The position numbers were made by a program, and so were the translations under genes. The notes under the pieces are model-generated. The model made no database searches, had not been told where the DNA came from, and worked only from the letters and a program-made list of their open reading frames with translations. DNA of 64,000 nt, taken from Karstenula rhodostoma CBS 690.94. Lineage: Eukaryota > Ascomycota > Dothideomycetes > Pleosporales > Didymosphaeriaceae. Positions within the stretch are counted from its first letter, which is position 1; each line of letters opens with the position of its first letter. Below, piece by piece: positions 1-9,675 of the stretch. The DNA lies in the NCBI GenBank assembly GCA_010093485.1, contig MU001493.1:1335599-1399598 (forward strand). The letters are read 5' to 3'.

Positions 1-305
1 TGGCCGGGCTGCTTGCCTGTAGTTGAATCAGGGACCGGTCAAGCCATGTTGCGCGGGGGCGACTCACAGTTATAGCAGAGCCTCTCAGACGATGAGCACA
101 CCTCTGTGGTACTGCGTCAGTATTGTGTTCCCGTAGCTGTGTTGCACAGCGCGTGTCCGCGCGACACAGGAACCGCGAAAGGTGCCGTCTTGCGACAACA
201 TTTCCGACAGTGTCCCTCGAGACAGCCACGCAGGAAGGGCAGCTCACCGGCATAGTGGCCCACGTTTCCGCACTTGAAGCACGCGCGACGAGATAGGGAA
301 GACAT
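1..305 (-). CDS. GIS2: GIS2/CNBP-type CCHC zinc-knuckle protein (5' part, runs off left edge)
   Basis: Exons on the minus strand are 305-248, 103-68 and 16-1, the last one cut by the window edge. The spliced start reads MSSLSRRACFKCGNVGHYAE, then VCSSSERLCYNCKQPGH. This gives one complete CCHC knuckle (CxxCxxxGHxxxxC) and the beginning of the second. Introns are 247-104 (GTGAGC...CACAG) and 67-17 (GTGAGT...CTACAG), both phase 1. The spacing and residues match fungal GIS2/byr3 and animal CNBP, cytoplasmic proteins with about seven knuckles that bind mRNA and single-stranded nucleic acid and affect translation. Only about 36 residues are inside the window, so knuckle number cannot be checked. 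The ATG at 305 is preferred over a longer upstream open frame because the protein then starts just before the first knuckle, as in the family. Confidence 0.88.
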
Positions 306-1728
306 GTTGGTGGTTCCTCCGGGGGGTATCTGCGTGAAGCGTGTGAGAAGTGTACTGTACAGCGGGCGGCGGGGTAGGCAGCGGAAAGGGGCGGCGGGGA
401 GGTATACGAGGCTCGGAAGGGTGCGTTTGCGATGCGGCTTGGGCAATTGCTGCGGATAAGTGGAAGCGTGGGGTGTTTGGGGTGGTAATGTGTGAACGGG
501 CGCGCACACACCTGCTTCTCGTTCACGTCTCGGTTCCTTCACTGTCGAGGGCGTTAGCGGCAGAATTTTCGAGGGGGGGTGAAATGTGGGCGCCGAGGGG
601 GAAACGTGGCGGGTCTCCCGCGGGATGAGCTGTCGAGAGGCGCTGAGAGGCGCAAACGTACCAATACAATGGAATCTCCAGTCCTTCCCTCGGCAACTCA
701 GCTGCGTCCGTCCTCCGCGTTGTGTGGGCGGTGCGCGTGTTTTAAGCAAGGGAAGAAGTTGGGCCAGGGCTGTTGGGCGAACAAGGCTCTTGCTCTTTCG
801 TCGCATAACCGCAGAATTACGGCAACCAGGGTCCAGAAGCAACCATGGGAGGCTTCCTGCTTTGCCACGTTGGCACTAGCCCCTCGACAGGCTGCCATCA
901 CATCCATCTGAATGGCCATTCCTGCGGGAACGGGCCCCTTTTCGAATTTGCCTGTCCGCCTCAGCCGCCTGCACGCAAGCCGACGGAGCCATGAGCTGCC
1001 CTCTGCATCCTAGCACCCCGCGAAATGACCCAATGCACGATTGCCCGAGCCCAACTCGCCATCTGCTGGCTCGAGCGCGCTGCGATCCCAATTACTTTAG
1101 TGCCAGATGCGCAAACGCCCACCCTACAGTACGTGTAGCTTCATGCTGCCAGAAAATCTTTTCAGCGCCAGGAGATTGGGTCTTGCACGTGGGCTAATAC
1201 TCGCCCGGGTTGCCGAAACCGAGCTGCACAGTGCGTGCGATGCGGCTCCATCCGCGCGTACTGCACCCTCGCCTGTAGGGCGCCCTGCTGCCGGGTGCAA
1301 CGGGTACAACAGCGTAACCGCGCCTCTGCCTCCAGAAGGCGAGTGTGGTTTCTCTGCAATCAATGCACATGTGATCATCCGTCCGTTCGCTAACCCCAGC
1401 TTGCCGTGTTCACGCACGCGCAGCTGTGATTGCGCTTCGTGCTTGGCAGAACAATAGCCGCTCGTCAGAAGGATTGGAATAGCACCGGTCCGGGAAGCCC
1501 TCTTGTTGACCACGCGAGACGAGACGCGGGAGAGAACCCTGGTTAGCGCTGTGCAACATGGCCATCACTCCTATACTCGTGGAAACAGCGTCACGCGACG
1601 AATAATCTCGTCATATTCAATATTGTTCACTATACACCTGTTGTAGTTCGTCATGTTCGTGAGGACGGACGTGGCCATCCTTTTTGGGCTGGCTTGCACT
1701 TCGCCAGTGTCGTCCATTCATATCGCGC
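306..1728. other. Intergenic: GIS2 upstream region and UAP1 downstream region
   Basis: About 1.4 kb between the GIS2 start and the UAP1 stop. The first 300 bases are purine-rich on the plus strand, so the GIS2 leader would be pyrimidine-rich. Open frames here are short, overlap on both strands and show no recognisable motif. No RNA gene or transposon remnant was seen. Confidence 0.6.
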
Positions 1729-3351
1729 CTAAGGCTCGCTTTCAATAACAGCCGGAGCCGTAATGGTCGTGGTCTTGACGAACTCGAGGCCCTCGCCGCC
1801 CTGCAAATACAGTTAGCTTGATCTAGCAGCACATTCTACCATCACTTACATATGAGATCAAAGGCGACACCTCGACGCCTGCTTCCGCCTCCTCGCTGAC
1901 TACCGTGGCACCTGCAGCCTCCACCCACTTCTTACCCTGCGCCATGATGTCCTTCTTGCTGCTTTGCGGGCTGTCCTCCCCGGAGGCGTTCTTCAGGGGC
2001 GAGAACTCGTCCTCACGCTTGACCTCCATGCAGGCAAACTTGTCAAGTGACAAGAACGGGAAGCAGTCGAAGACGAACTGCTCAAGCTTGATACCGTTGG
2101 GCTTCTCCGGCTTGACCGTCTCGCCCGTCTCCGTGTTCACGAACGGGATCTTCTTGCGGGCGACGTGGTGGGGCAGCTTCTTTGCCCACTCGGGAATGCT
2201 CTCGAGGAACTCGTACGAATAGTAGTGGTTCACGATGTTCGCGGCGCGGAACTTGAGGAGACCAGAAGATTCCGTGGCCTCTGCATCTTCAGTGGAGATC
2301 TCGGAGTATTCGACCACGTCCGGGCGGCCGTTCTTCTGAAGAATAAGTCCCACAGACTCCTTGGCGTCACGCTTGCGGACAACCTTGGTGGCGATATCGA
2401 CCTTCTGAGACGCGGAGAAGCCAATGAAGGCGGGGTCGGCGACCTTGACTAGGCAGTTGTCGACGCAGTACGCGTGGATGTGCTTGATACCGCGCTTGCC
2501 CATGTCCGAGACGACGCCAGCGTTGATGAGCGCTTGGTAGAGACCACCGTTGCCATCGGGCGCAACAGCGACCTGCAGGGTCAGCAAAAGCCAAATACAG
2601 GGACAGTCAGGGAAGTTACCTTTGACTTGCTCTCGAGGAGGATCTTGCCCTCATTCGAGATGCAAGGAAGTACACCCTGCTCGAAGATGACAACGTTCTC
2701 CTTCTTCAGTCCAAAGTAGTTCTTCTCTTCGAAGAACTTCTGTGTAGGACCCCGCGTGGGTCCGCTGGTCATGACGTACCAGGGGATCGTAACGCTCTCC
2801 TTGCCATGTTTCTTCTTGGCCAGCTTTTCCGCCTTGGCTATCCGCTCACCCTGGAGCTGGAACAGCGACTTGCTGCTGGGTAGTCCAATGTTGAAGCAGC
2901 CCTTGGGGTCGGAGCTGCCCAACCGTGTGCCTTGACCACCAGCCATCAACACCACCGCCACTTTGTTCTCTGCAATCAGCTCGAGGCCGCTGTCGTACCA
3001 TTTCTGGAGGTCGTCCGCGCTCGAATCGAGGACCGACGAGGTGGCATTTTCGGGAAGCGGCTCGAGCTTGTCCTCGACGGACTCTGCCTTGGGCGGGTTG
3101 AGGGCCTTGTCTGTGATCTCGTTGATGTAGTCAGGGTTGAAGTTCTGCAGCTGCTCGTACAGCGCCGCCTTCTCAGCTGAAGAGAGCTTGTCGTAGAAGG
3201 CGAAGACCTGCTCCTGCCCTGCTTTCTCGTACTTGGACTTGAGCTCGTTGAGCTGCTCCTCGGTAGGCTCCTTAGCGGGAACGCCCTGGCTGCCGCCGGT
3301 GATGTTCAGCTTCTCGAGCGTGGAGGTTACGGCATCCTTGATGGCGTCCAT
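1729..3351 (-). CDS. UAP1: UDP-N-acetylglucosamine pyrophosphorylase
   Basis: Exons are 3351-2620, 2572-1850 and 1800-1729, giving 508 residues, the usual length for the eukaryotic enzyme. Introns are 2619-2573 (GTAACT...CTGCAG) and 1849-1801 (GTAAGT...GCTAAC...TTGCAG), both phase 0. The enzyme joins UTP and GlcNAc-1-phosphate to make UDP-GlcNAc, the donor for chitin, N-glycans and GPI anchors, in the cytosol. Residues about 132-150 carry the nucleotide-binding signature [28 protein letters not shown] at the start of exon 2 and NIVNHYYS further on are typical family motifs. The N-terminal 100 residues are the helical region normal for UAP1. The last exon adds only 23 residues after the intron. 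The neighbouring L-rhamnonate dehydratase lies downstream of its own promoter, so no co-transcription is implied. Confidence 0.95.
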
Positions 3352-3852
3352 GATGCAAGCGGGGTAATGTTTAGCGGGGACGGGAGAATGGCAGAAGCAA
3401 CGTCAAAGTGCGACTGGAATGGATTTGGAGAGAGATGGGATGATGATTGAAGACTTTGCACGATGTCGCAGCCTCAATTAATGTTTATTGGCAAGACTAG
3501 AAGAACAAGCTGCGGTGTGCTAACGCCGCCTTGCCCCACTGTCCCCTGTCTTACGGTCCCTGTCCGCGCCCCAAAGCACAGGCAGCAAAAAGGACTGTCG
3601 CCAGCGGCTGAAAATCATCAGCGACCACTAAAAATAGGACTAACAACGAACGGCTTCACAAATCGTTCATTACCGAGGCCATCATCTACCAAGTCGTTCA
3701 ATTTGTATCCGTGTTCACATACTGCGAGTTGCAAGTGCGCCCAACGTAGGGTACACCAGATCTATCTAGACAGTCAAAATGAAATGCGACGCCAAAGTCC
3801 CAAATAACCGACCAATGCAGTGCAGCTGAAACAAGTGAAGAAAAATGCTCCT
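3352..3852. other. Intergenic: UAP1 promoter and LRA2 3' flank
   Basis: About 500 bases between the UAP1 start and the stop of the rhamnonate dehydratase gene. No gene-like frame, repeat or clear core promoter element was recognised. Confidence 0.6.
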
Positions 3853-5225
3853 CTACGCAGCGTGGCTGTTAGCTTCCACGCCATTGGCCTCAGCCTCTTC
3901 AGCCTTGGCCGGCGCCTGCTCCGGAGCTTTCAACGACTTAGCCGGCGCTGGGTTCAAAATGTTCGTAGCATCGATCAACCGAGCGTTCGGGTTGAGTTCA
4001 AGACCAAACCCAGGCTTATCGAGGATAGATACGTCGAGGTAGCCCTTGGTGGGGATGGGCTCGTTGACAAAAAGGTCACCGAACACAGGCAGGACAGACT
4101 TGCCGTCTGGAGAGTTTGCCAGATACTCCTGGAATGGGGAATGTGCCTGGCTGACGACGAAGTGGTAGGAGTATGGGCCGCTGGCATGCGGGACGACGGG
4201 GATGTCGTATGCGGCTGCCATTGCCGAAATCTTCAGTAGCTCAGTCAAGCCTCCGACCCACATAACATCTGGCTGGAGTATGTCCAGGTTGCGGCCCTCG
4301 ATCAGCTTCCTGAAGCCATATCTTGAGTACTCGTGCTCGCCGGTGGTGAACTTCATCCGCGGGTGTGCACGCTTGATCAATTCGAAACCGTCCGTGTCGT
4401 CAGGCGAGAGACATTCCTCCCACCAGTTCAGATTGAGGTGCTCGGTCGCCGCCACAACCTCGATGGTATATTGTACGTTCAAGCTCATGTAACAGTCGAC
4501 CATGATGGGGAAGTCGGGACCCACGCTCTCGCGGTGTTTTGTGAGGAATTCCACGTTCTTCTTCAGTCCCTCGGGACCCTCTCCCGGGCCATATGGGAGG
4601 GGCACCTTTGCCCCCACGAAGCCCATCTCCTTGGCTGCGAGCGGCTCCGGACCAGTGCAGTAGAAGTTTAGTCTTTCTCTTGTTGCGCCGCCGATCATCT
4701 TGTATACGGGCTCGTTTCGGATCTTGCCTAAAAGATCCCAGATGGCAAGATCGATGACGGAGATGACGGCGACTGGTAGACCTTTTCGACCGTAGAACAT
4801 GGATCCACGGTACATCTGCTCGAAGATGTGGTTTGTATCGCGGGGGTCTACCGTTGGTCAGCGCACGATCGTTTGCCGCGAATCGAACCAAACTCACCTT
4901 GACCGATCAGAAACCGTTCGAAATGCTCTGCGACCAGCCAACATGCTGGCGGTCCTCCGAAACCAGTCGCAAAACCCTTGGTTCCATCGGTCGCCTCTAT
5001 TTCCACGCAGAAGGAGCCGAGCACGTTGATGCCCCAGCTTGTGCGCGACTTCCTGTACTTCTCATACTGCGACATGGGCGTGGAGATCTTGCTGTCAATG
5101 AGCCAGTGGCCGCCATGCACATTGTGGTAGTCGCCGCCAGACCCTGGCCCCTGCGTGATGAAGGTGCGAACATGCTTGATAGTAGGAAAGCTTCGCGCTG
5201 TGCTTCCCTCGACGGTGGAAGGCAT
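3853..5225 (-). CDS. LRA2: L-rhamnonate dehydratase (enolase superfamily)
   Basis: Exons are 5225-4898 and 4847-3853 (intron GTGAGT...GGTAG, phase 1), giving 440 residues. The enzyme removes water from L-rhamnonate to give 2-keto-3-deoxy-L-rhamnonate, the third step of the non-phosphorylative fungal L-rhamnose pathway. The N-terminus has the family block around GGDYHNVHGGHW and SRTSWGINVLG. Metal ligands predicted from the bacterial enzyme line up as Asp227 (MVDCYMS), Glu253 (WWEECLS) and Glu280 (TTGEHEYS), with His281 and His330 (VVPHASG) as catalytic histidines. L-galactonate dehydratase is a relative, but the N-terminal block fits rhamnonate dehydratase much better. The last 30 residues or so are an Ala/Glu/Pro-rich tail not expected for catalysis. 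The gene is transcribed away from a Zn2Cys6 regulator across a shared 631-base promoter. Confidence 0.9.
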
Positions 5226-5856
5226 CTTGATGCAAGGCAGGTTGACAATGCTGGACGAAGGGGACTTTCAGTTCTGTTCTGGACGGCAGGATCAAGTGAG
5301 GGGCTGAGTCGTGGGGGTAACAGAGCATGAGCATCACCCATGTTTATATAAAGGAACAGCCGATCAGCCGGAAAACTGGACCAGGCTTGAAATCACAGCC
5401 ATCTCGGGCTATCTTCAGGCGAAACGTCAATGATGCCCCGAGGGAGCTATCGTGACAGCCACAGGAGAGTGGGGCCTTGGCCTGGCTTGTCGTTCGATGA
5501 GCGATGGCGACGGGGCTCTGATGGCGAGACGCCGCGATGCGATCCCGTCACGGCAGCGTAACCGCAAATGTACATGTTTCTTTGCCAACACGAACACGAC
5601 GCGCTCCGTTCCAGTTGGAGTCTAAGATGCGTACCCCGCAGTCCGATCACACTTTGCACGATGGGGTTTTAGTTCGAGGCTGCGCGCACTGTGGTGATTC
5701 GTCCGCTGCACCGAGGTAAGGCCACAAGCGCAAAATCCGGGGCTCCACGCGCCCGTCTTGCGGGGACAACCATCGGGAAGCTCACCCTCGTTTCTTCGGG
5801 CTATTGTCGAGCGATCTTTGCATCCTATATCCAGTGCCACAGATCCCTTATCACAC
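5226..5856. promoter_or_regulatory. Shared divergent promoter of LRA2 and the Zn2Cys6 regulator
   Basis: 631 bases between the two start codons. Apart from the TATA box facing LRA2, it has several CGG/CCG triplets between about 5500 and 5760, the half-site type read by Zn2Cys6 proteins. I could not define a spaced pair with confidence. Confidence 0.4.
5343..5350 (-). promoter_or_regulatory. TATA box of the rhamnonate dehydratase gene
   Basis: TATATAAA on the minus strand, about 118 bases upstream of the ATG at 5225, a normal TATA position for an inducible fungal gene. Confidence 0.5.
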
Positions 5857-8687
5857 ATGGACACGGCTCCAGTCAACGGCAATGGGGCGCGCCCATATGC
5901 CAGCCCGGAGAGCCATGCGAAGTTGTCGCAGCATTCGCCGACCGATGAGCAAGACTGGAGCGGAGAGGGATCTAGCGGCGACGAAGCCATCCAAGCCAGC
6001 GGCGCAACGAAGCGCAAACGCCCCCTTTCCGTCAGCTGCGAAATATGTAAGCAGCGCAAGGTGAGTACAACGAAGCACAGTAGCTCGAGTCCGTTGGGAT
6101 ACGCAATTGTATGTCGCTGTGTCACCCGGGAGCGTGCTACACAAGGGCCCCTTCCTACACTCCCTGCCTCTGCAAGCATATCCTGGAGTAACCCGCTACG
6201 AAACCGTCTCGCAGCCGTTTGCAATTACCGTTTTCCTTCCTACGCCTCGATTGCTACTAACGGTGCTGCAGGTCAAGTGCGACCGTGGCCAGCCAAGCTG
6301 CGGTTGGTGTGTCAAAAACCACTCTGGATGCATATATTTACCGCGAAAGAAGCCAGGTCTGCGCGCAGGCTACGGTCGAGAACTAGAGGCTCGTCTGGGT
6401 GAGTCGACTTCCGTACACTTCCGCTTCTCCCGCATCAACAAAACAAGGAAAGAACCATCATCGTTTTGTTATGACTGGAGAAACTCTCTCGGGCATTCCA
6501 GCCGCATTTTCTGGTCAATATTGCATGACCCGAGACGGAAAATTTACAGAGCGAGCGTGGGATATAGACTGACTCGGAGCAGACAAGCTGGAGTCATTGC
6601 TCCACCAACAGCAGAACCAGATCAAACAACTCTCTAGCAACCAGGCCATGCCGGCAGTGTCTTCCCCGCAGACCGGACCGGTCTTCCGGAGTCCTACCGC
6701 TTTGCAACAAACGCCGCATGTGCCACGGCCTGAAACAGCACTTTTCATACAAAGACCAGGTAGTTTCTCTGCTGCAACTGCAACCCCTCTGCAGCCAAGC
6801 TTCCCTGGTGGAATATCCGACGCGCGTCAGGCGCCGTCTGTCAGCAGCAATGGCTATCACAACTCGCCCGAGGATGTCGCGTCGAATGTGAGTGGGTTAC
6901 AACAAGGAGATGCGTTTGCCTTCAACAACGATCGTTTCGCTCCCCCATCAATGGCCGGAGCACTCGCGCGAGGCGATCAGGACTTTCCACCGTACGACTT
7001 GCTATATGGTCTGGTGGACCTATTTTTCAAACACATTTACCCTTGGTGTCCAATACTCCACCGTCAAGCGACTCTGAATTCTCTTTTTGGTGACACCAGT
7101 CTGGACGAGGCTGATAGGATCCTCCTACATGCTATGGTTGCGACCACCCTGAGATTTTCGACTGACCCTCGCTTGACCCCAGAGAAGAGAGAACACTACC
7201 ACCAGAACTCGAAAGAGAAAGTGCTATTGTTTGGAATTCAGAATAGTTCAGTCAAGTCACTGCAGGCACTCGTCATACTAGCGCTGGATGTCGTGGGATG
7301 CTCGAACGGCCCTCCGGGATGGAACCTCCTGGCTTTAATCACTCGATCGATCGTCAACCTTGGCTTGGCGGTCGAAAACTCGTCGCCAAACGTAGCCCCT
7401 CAATATGCATCCATATATACTTTGCGGGCGATTGTCCTCCCGGAACCGACGGATTGGATCATGGAAGAAAGCCGAAGGCGACTTTTCTGGATGATTTACG
7501 TTCTTGATCGATACGCGACCGTTGCAACCGCCTTCGAATTCGCACTTGACGAAAAGGAAATCGACCGTCAACTCCCGTGCCGGGACGAATTCTTCACTCG
7601 CAATGCGTCAGTAGAGACTCGCTGGTTCCGTACGTCAACGCGTACGGATTTTACCATGAATCGACCAGAGAATTTGGGAGCTTTTTCGTATTATGTGGAG
7701 ATACTAGAGATACTCTCCCGCGTTCACAATTTTTTGAAGCAGCCCGTCGACATCACGTCTCTGACCGATGTCGAAAAATGGCAAAGTGAGTATCGTGCAC
7801 TGGATAGCACGCTTGAGCAATGGAAGTACAATTTGCCGCCTGAATATGGCAACGCAACGCGCGTCTTCGCAGGACCAGCAGCCAGCAAAGATCTCAACAG
7901 TAGCTTGATCATGTTGCACGCCGCCTTCCACACGTAAGTGCACCGTCCTCGCGCCTCGAGATTTTCTAATATACCTAGTACCGTGATCCGTCTGCACTCC
8001 TCTGCCGCATACCCTACCCACCGCTCACCAATATTTGCGCCTTCCTTCAGTGCAAGTCAGAGATGTCTTAGTGCCGTCGAGAGCATCGTGATGCTCTGTC
8101 AATACATCCGTGAAAACGGTCTCTTGACGAAGCTCGGTCCGCCTTTCGCTTTTTCTTTGTGGGTTGCGGCTCGCGTTCTATTAGTCCATGGCTCGACGAT
8201 AGCTCACCGGGTGGATGAATCAATCAACCTGCTCGTCGTGACTCTCAGAGAAATGGGTACATACTGGGAAGTGGGTTCTCGCTACGCTAACTTGCTTTCC
8301 CGCGTGCTGCTGGAGTATCAAGAGTCGCAACAAAATGCCGGGGTGAACGGAGAGCGTGTCACCCCATCCACCGTCAAGATACTCGCCGACATGCGCCGCT
8401 GTGCATTCGATCTCGATTTCCTCATTGCGCGACAGCCGAAGATGCACCCTAGCCACCAGCCGACCCCAGCTCGGACACCAGCACCCAACGAGTTGGAGTA
8501 TCTGGACGTTTTCGACTTCTTCAACATGCCAAGACTGCCTGTTTCAGTGGACAGCGCGAACACGTATGTGGCGTCCGACGGCACCATACAGGCCGCAATG
8601 CCTGATGGGCAACCGATCAACGAATTCAACATTACGAATTATATGGTGGATGCCAGTTCTGATTGGTTCGTCAAGGGCGCGACCTGA
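5857..8687 (+). CDS. Zn2Cys6 fungal transcription factor, divergent to LRA2
   Basis: Exons are 5857-6060, 6272-6398, 6583-7933 and 7979-8687, giving 796 residues. The binuclear zinc cluster spans roughly residues 61-88: CEICKQRK, then VKCDRGQPSCGWC and a final Cys six residues on, all six cysteines present. An intron cuts it between RK and VKC, a position seen in many genes of this class. A short linker and a leucine/glutamine-rich dimerisation stretch (DKLESLLHQQQNQIKQL) follow. The middle region (from DLLYGLVDLFFKHIYPWCPI through GPPGWNLLALITRS and beyond) is a fungal-specific transcription factor domain of the PF04082 type. Family members are nuclear DNA-binding regulators, often of sugar or secondary metabolism. 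The head-to-head position with L-rhamnonate dehydratase suggests control of L-rhamnose catabolism, but this is inferred from position only. Intron 6399-6582 is long for this locus. Confidence 0.88.
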
Positions 8688-9675
8688 ATATTTTTACCAT
8701 GGCACATGGCATCAAAAGCGTTTCTCTGGCCCTGCCCACCACATTATCATTCAACATATTGATTTCCGGACTTGTACTTGTTCTAGATACCCCTTTTTCC
8801 TGACGAAGGTTACTACGATTTTATTGTTGGTCGTTGAACATAATGATGAGACCAAAAGCATCGTTTTCTCACTTCCCTTTCATGCTTAAATACGTTAGGC
8901 CGCAAACACGAATATGGGGATGCGACACCAAATTCAAGCATACGCCAAGCAGCGCTGGGTTCTCGAGGCAAGCCAGGTGGGTTCTCGAGGCAAGCTAGGT
9001 GGAGTCCTGCTGCAAGCTGAGCCACCTGCGCCACGGGAATAGGAGTGGAAACCGGTGTGCCTCAAACAGAAGGGCGAGGTGGAGCGCCCTTTGAGTATAT
9101 GTTTTAGCACGTAATCTGGCCCGAAATTAGTACTTGGAAGGTTACATGATCAGTAGTCTGCGGCAGTAGTTTGGGAGAACGTATCGAACGCACTGCACAA
9201 AGAGGCCGGCAGACTTTACGACACAGTGCAGTACGACACAGTGCAGAAGGTATTTCGAAAGCGCGATAGTAGATAAGGAGGAATCATCGAGTATAGACAC
9301 GAGTCTTTGAGGTGCACAGTTGAAGTTGGCTGGGGCTGTAAGCGCCAGTCGCAAAATTACCGGCGACGGGCCCGCCCAACAGCCAAACCTCGCTATCACA
9401 CACCGCAACCCCCGTCGTCTAAGCCTCTGCGCGAGTCTGCGCTAGTCCTGTCCTGTCGCCAACCGCCCTTCGCACCTGCAACCTGGTGCACTAGCTTATG
9501 ACTCCAAACGACCCTTACGAGCAACCACCGTAAGATCTAAAAGTCGGGACCAACCCGGCCTCAGGCTCTTGACTCATCTTCGCTCATTCTCCTCTCGAAC
9601 TTTCGAGTTGTAACTCCTATCTGTACTAGGAGCGCGCCCTTTGCCATCCCGCAGCACCTGAAATCGTAATTAGCA
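8688..9675. other. Intergenic with a 22-bp tandem duplication
   Basis: About 1 kb between the regulator stop and the start of the kinase-HET gene. It holds the short tandem repeat at 8957-9000 and C-rich leader-like sequence near 9500-9660. No gene was recognised. Confidence 0.6.
8957..9000. repeat. Tandem duplication, 2 x 22 bp
   Basis: The unit beginning gggttctcgaggcaag occurs at 8957-8978 and again at 8979-9000 with one mismatch (c to t). Confidence 0.85.

Noticed and set aside
306..842. Long N-terminal extension of the GIS2 frame
   Set aside because: The extension is low-complexity Pro/Ser/Thr sequence; the ATG at 305 starts the protein directly before the first zinc knuckle, as in the family.
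4870..4900. tRNA B-box-like sequence (GGTTCGATTC on the minus strand)
   Set aside because: It lies within the LRA2 intron, its flanks cannot pair as a T-arm and no A-box or acceptor stem was found at the right distance.
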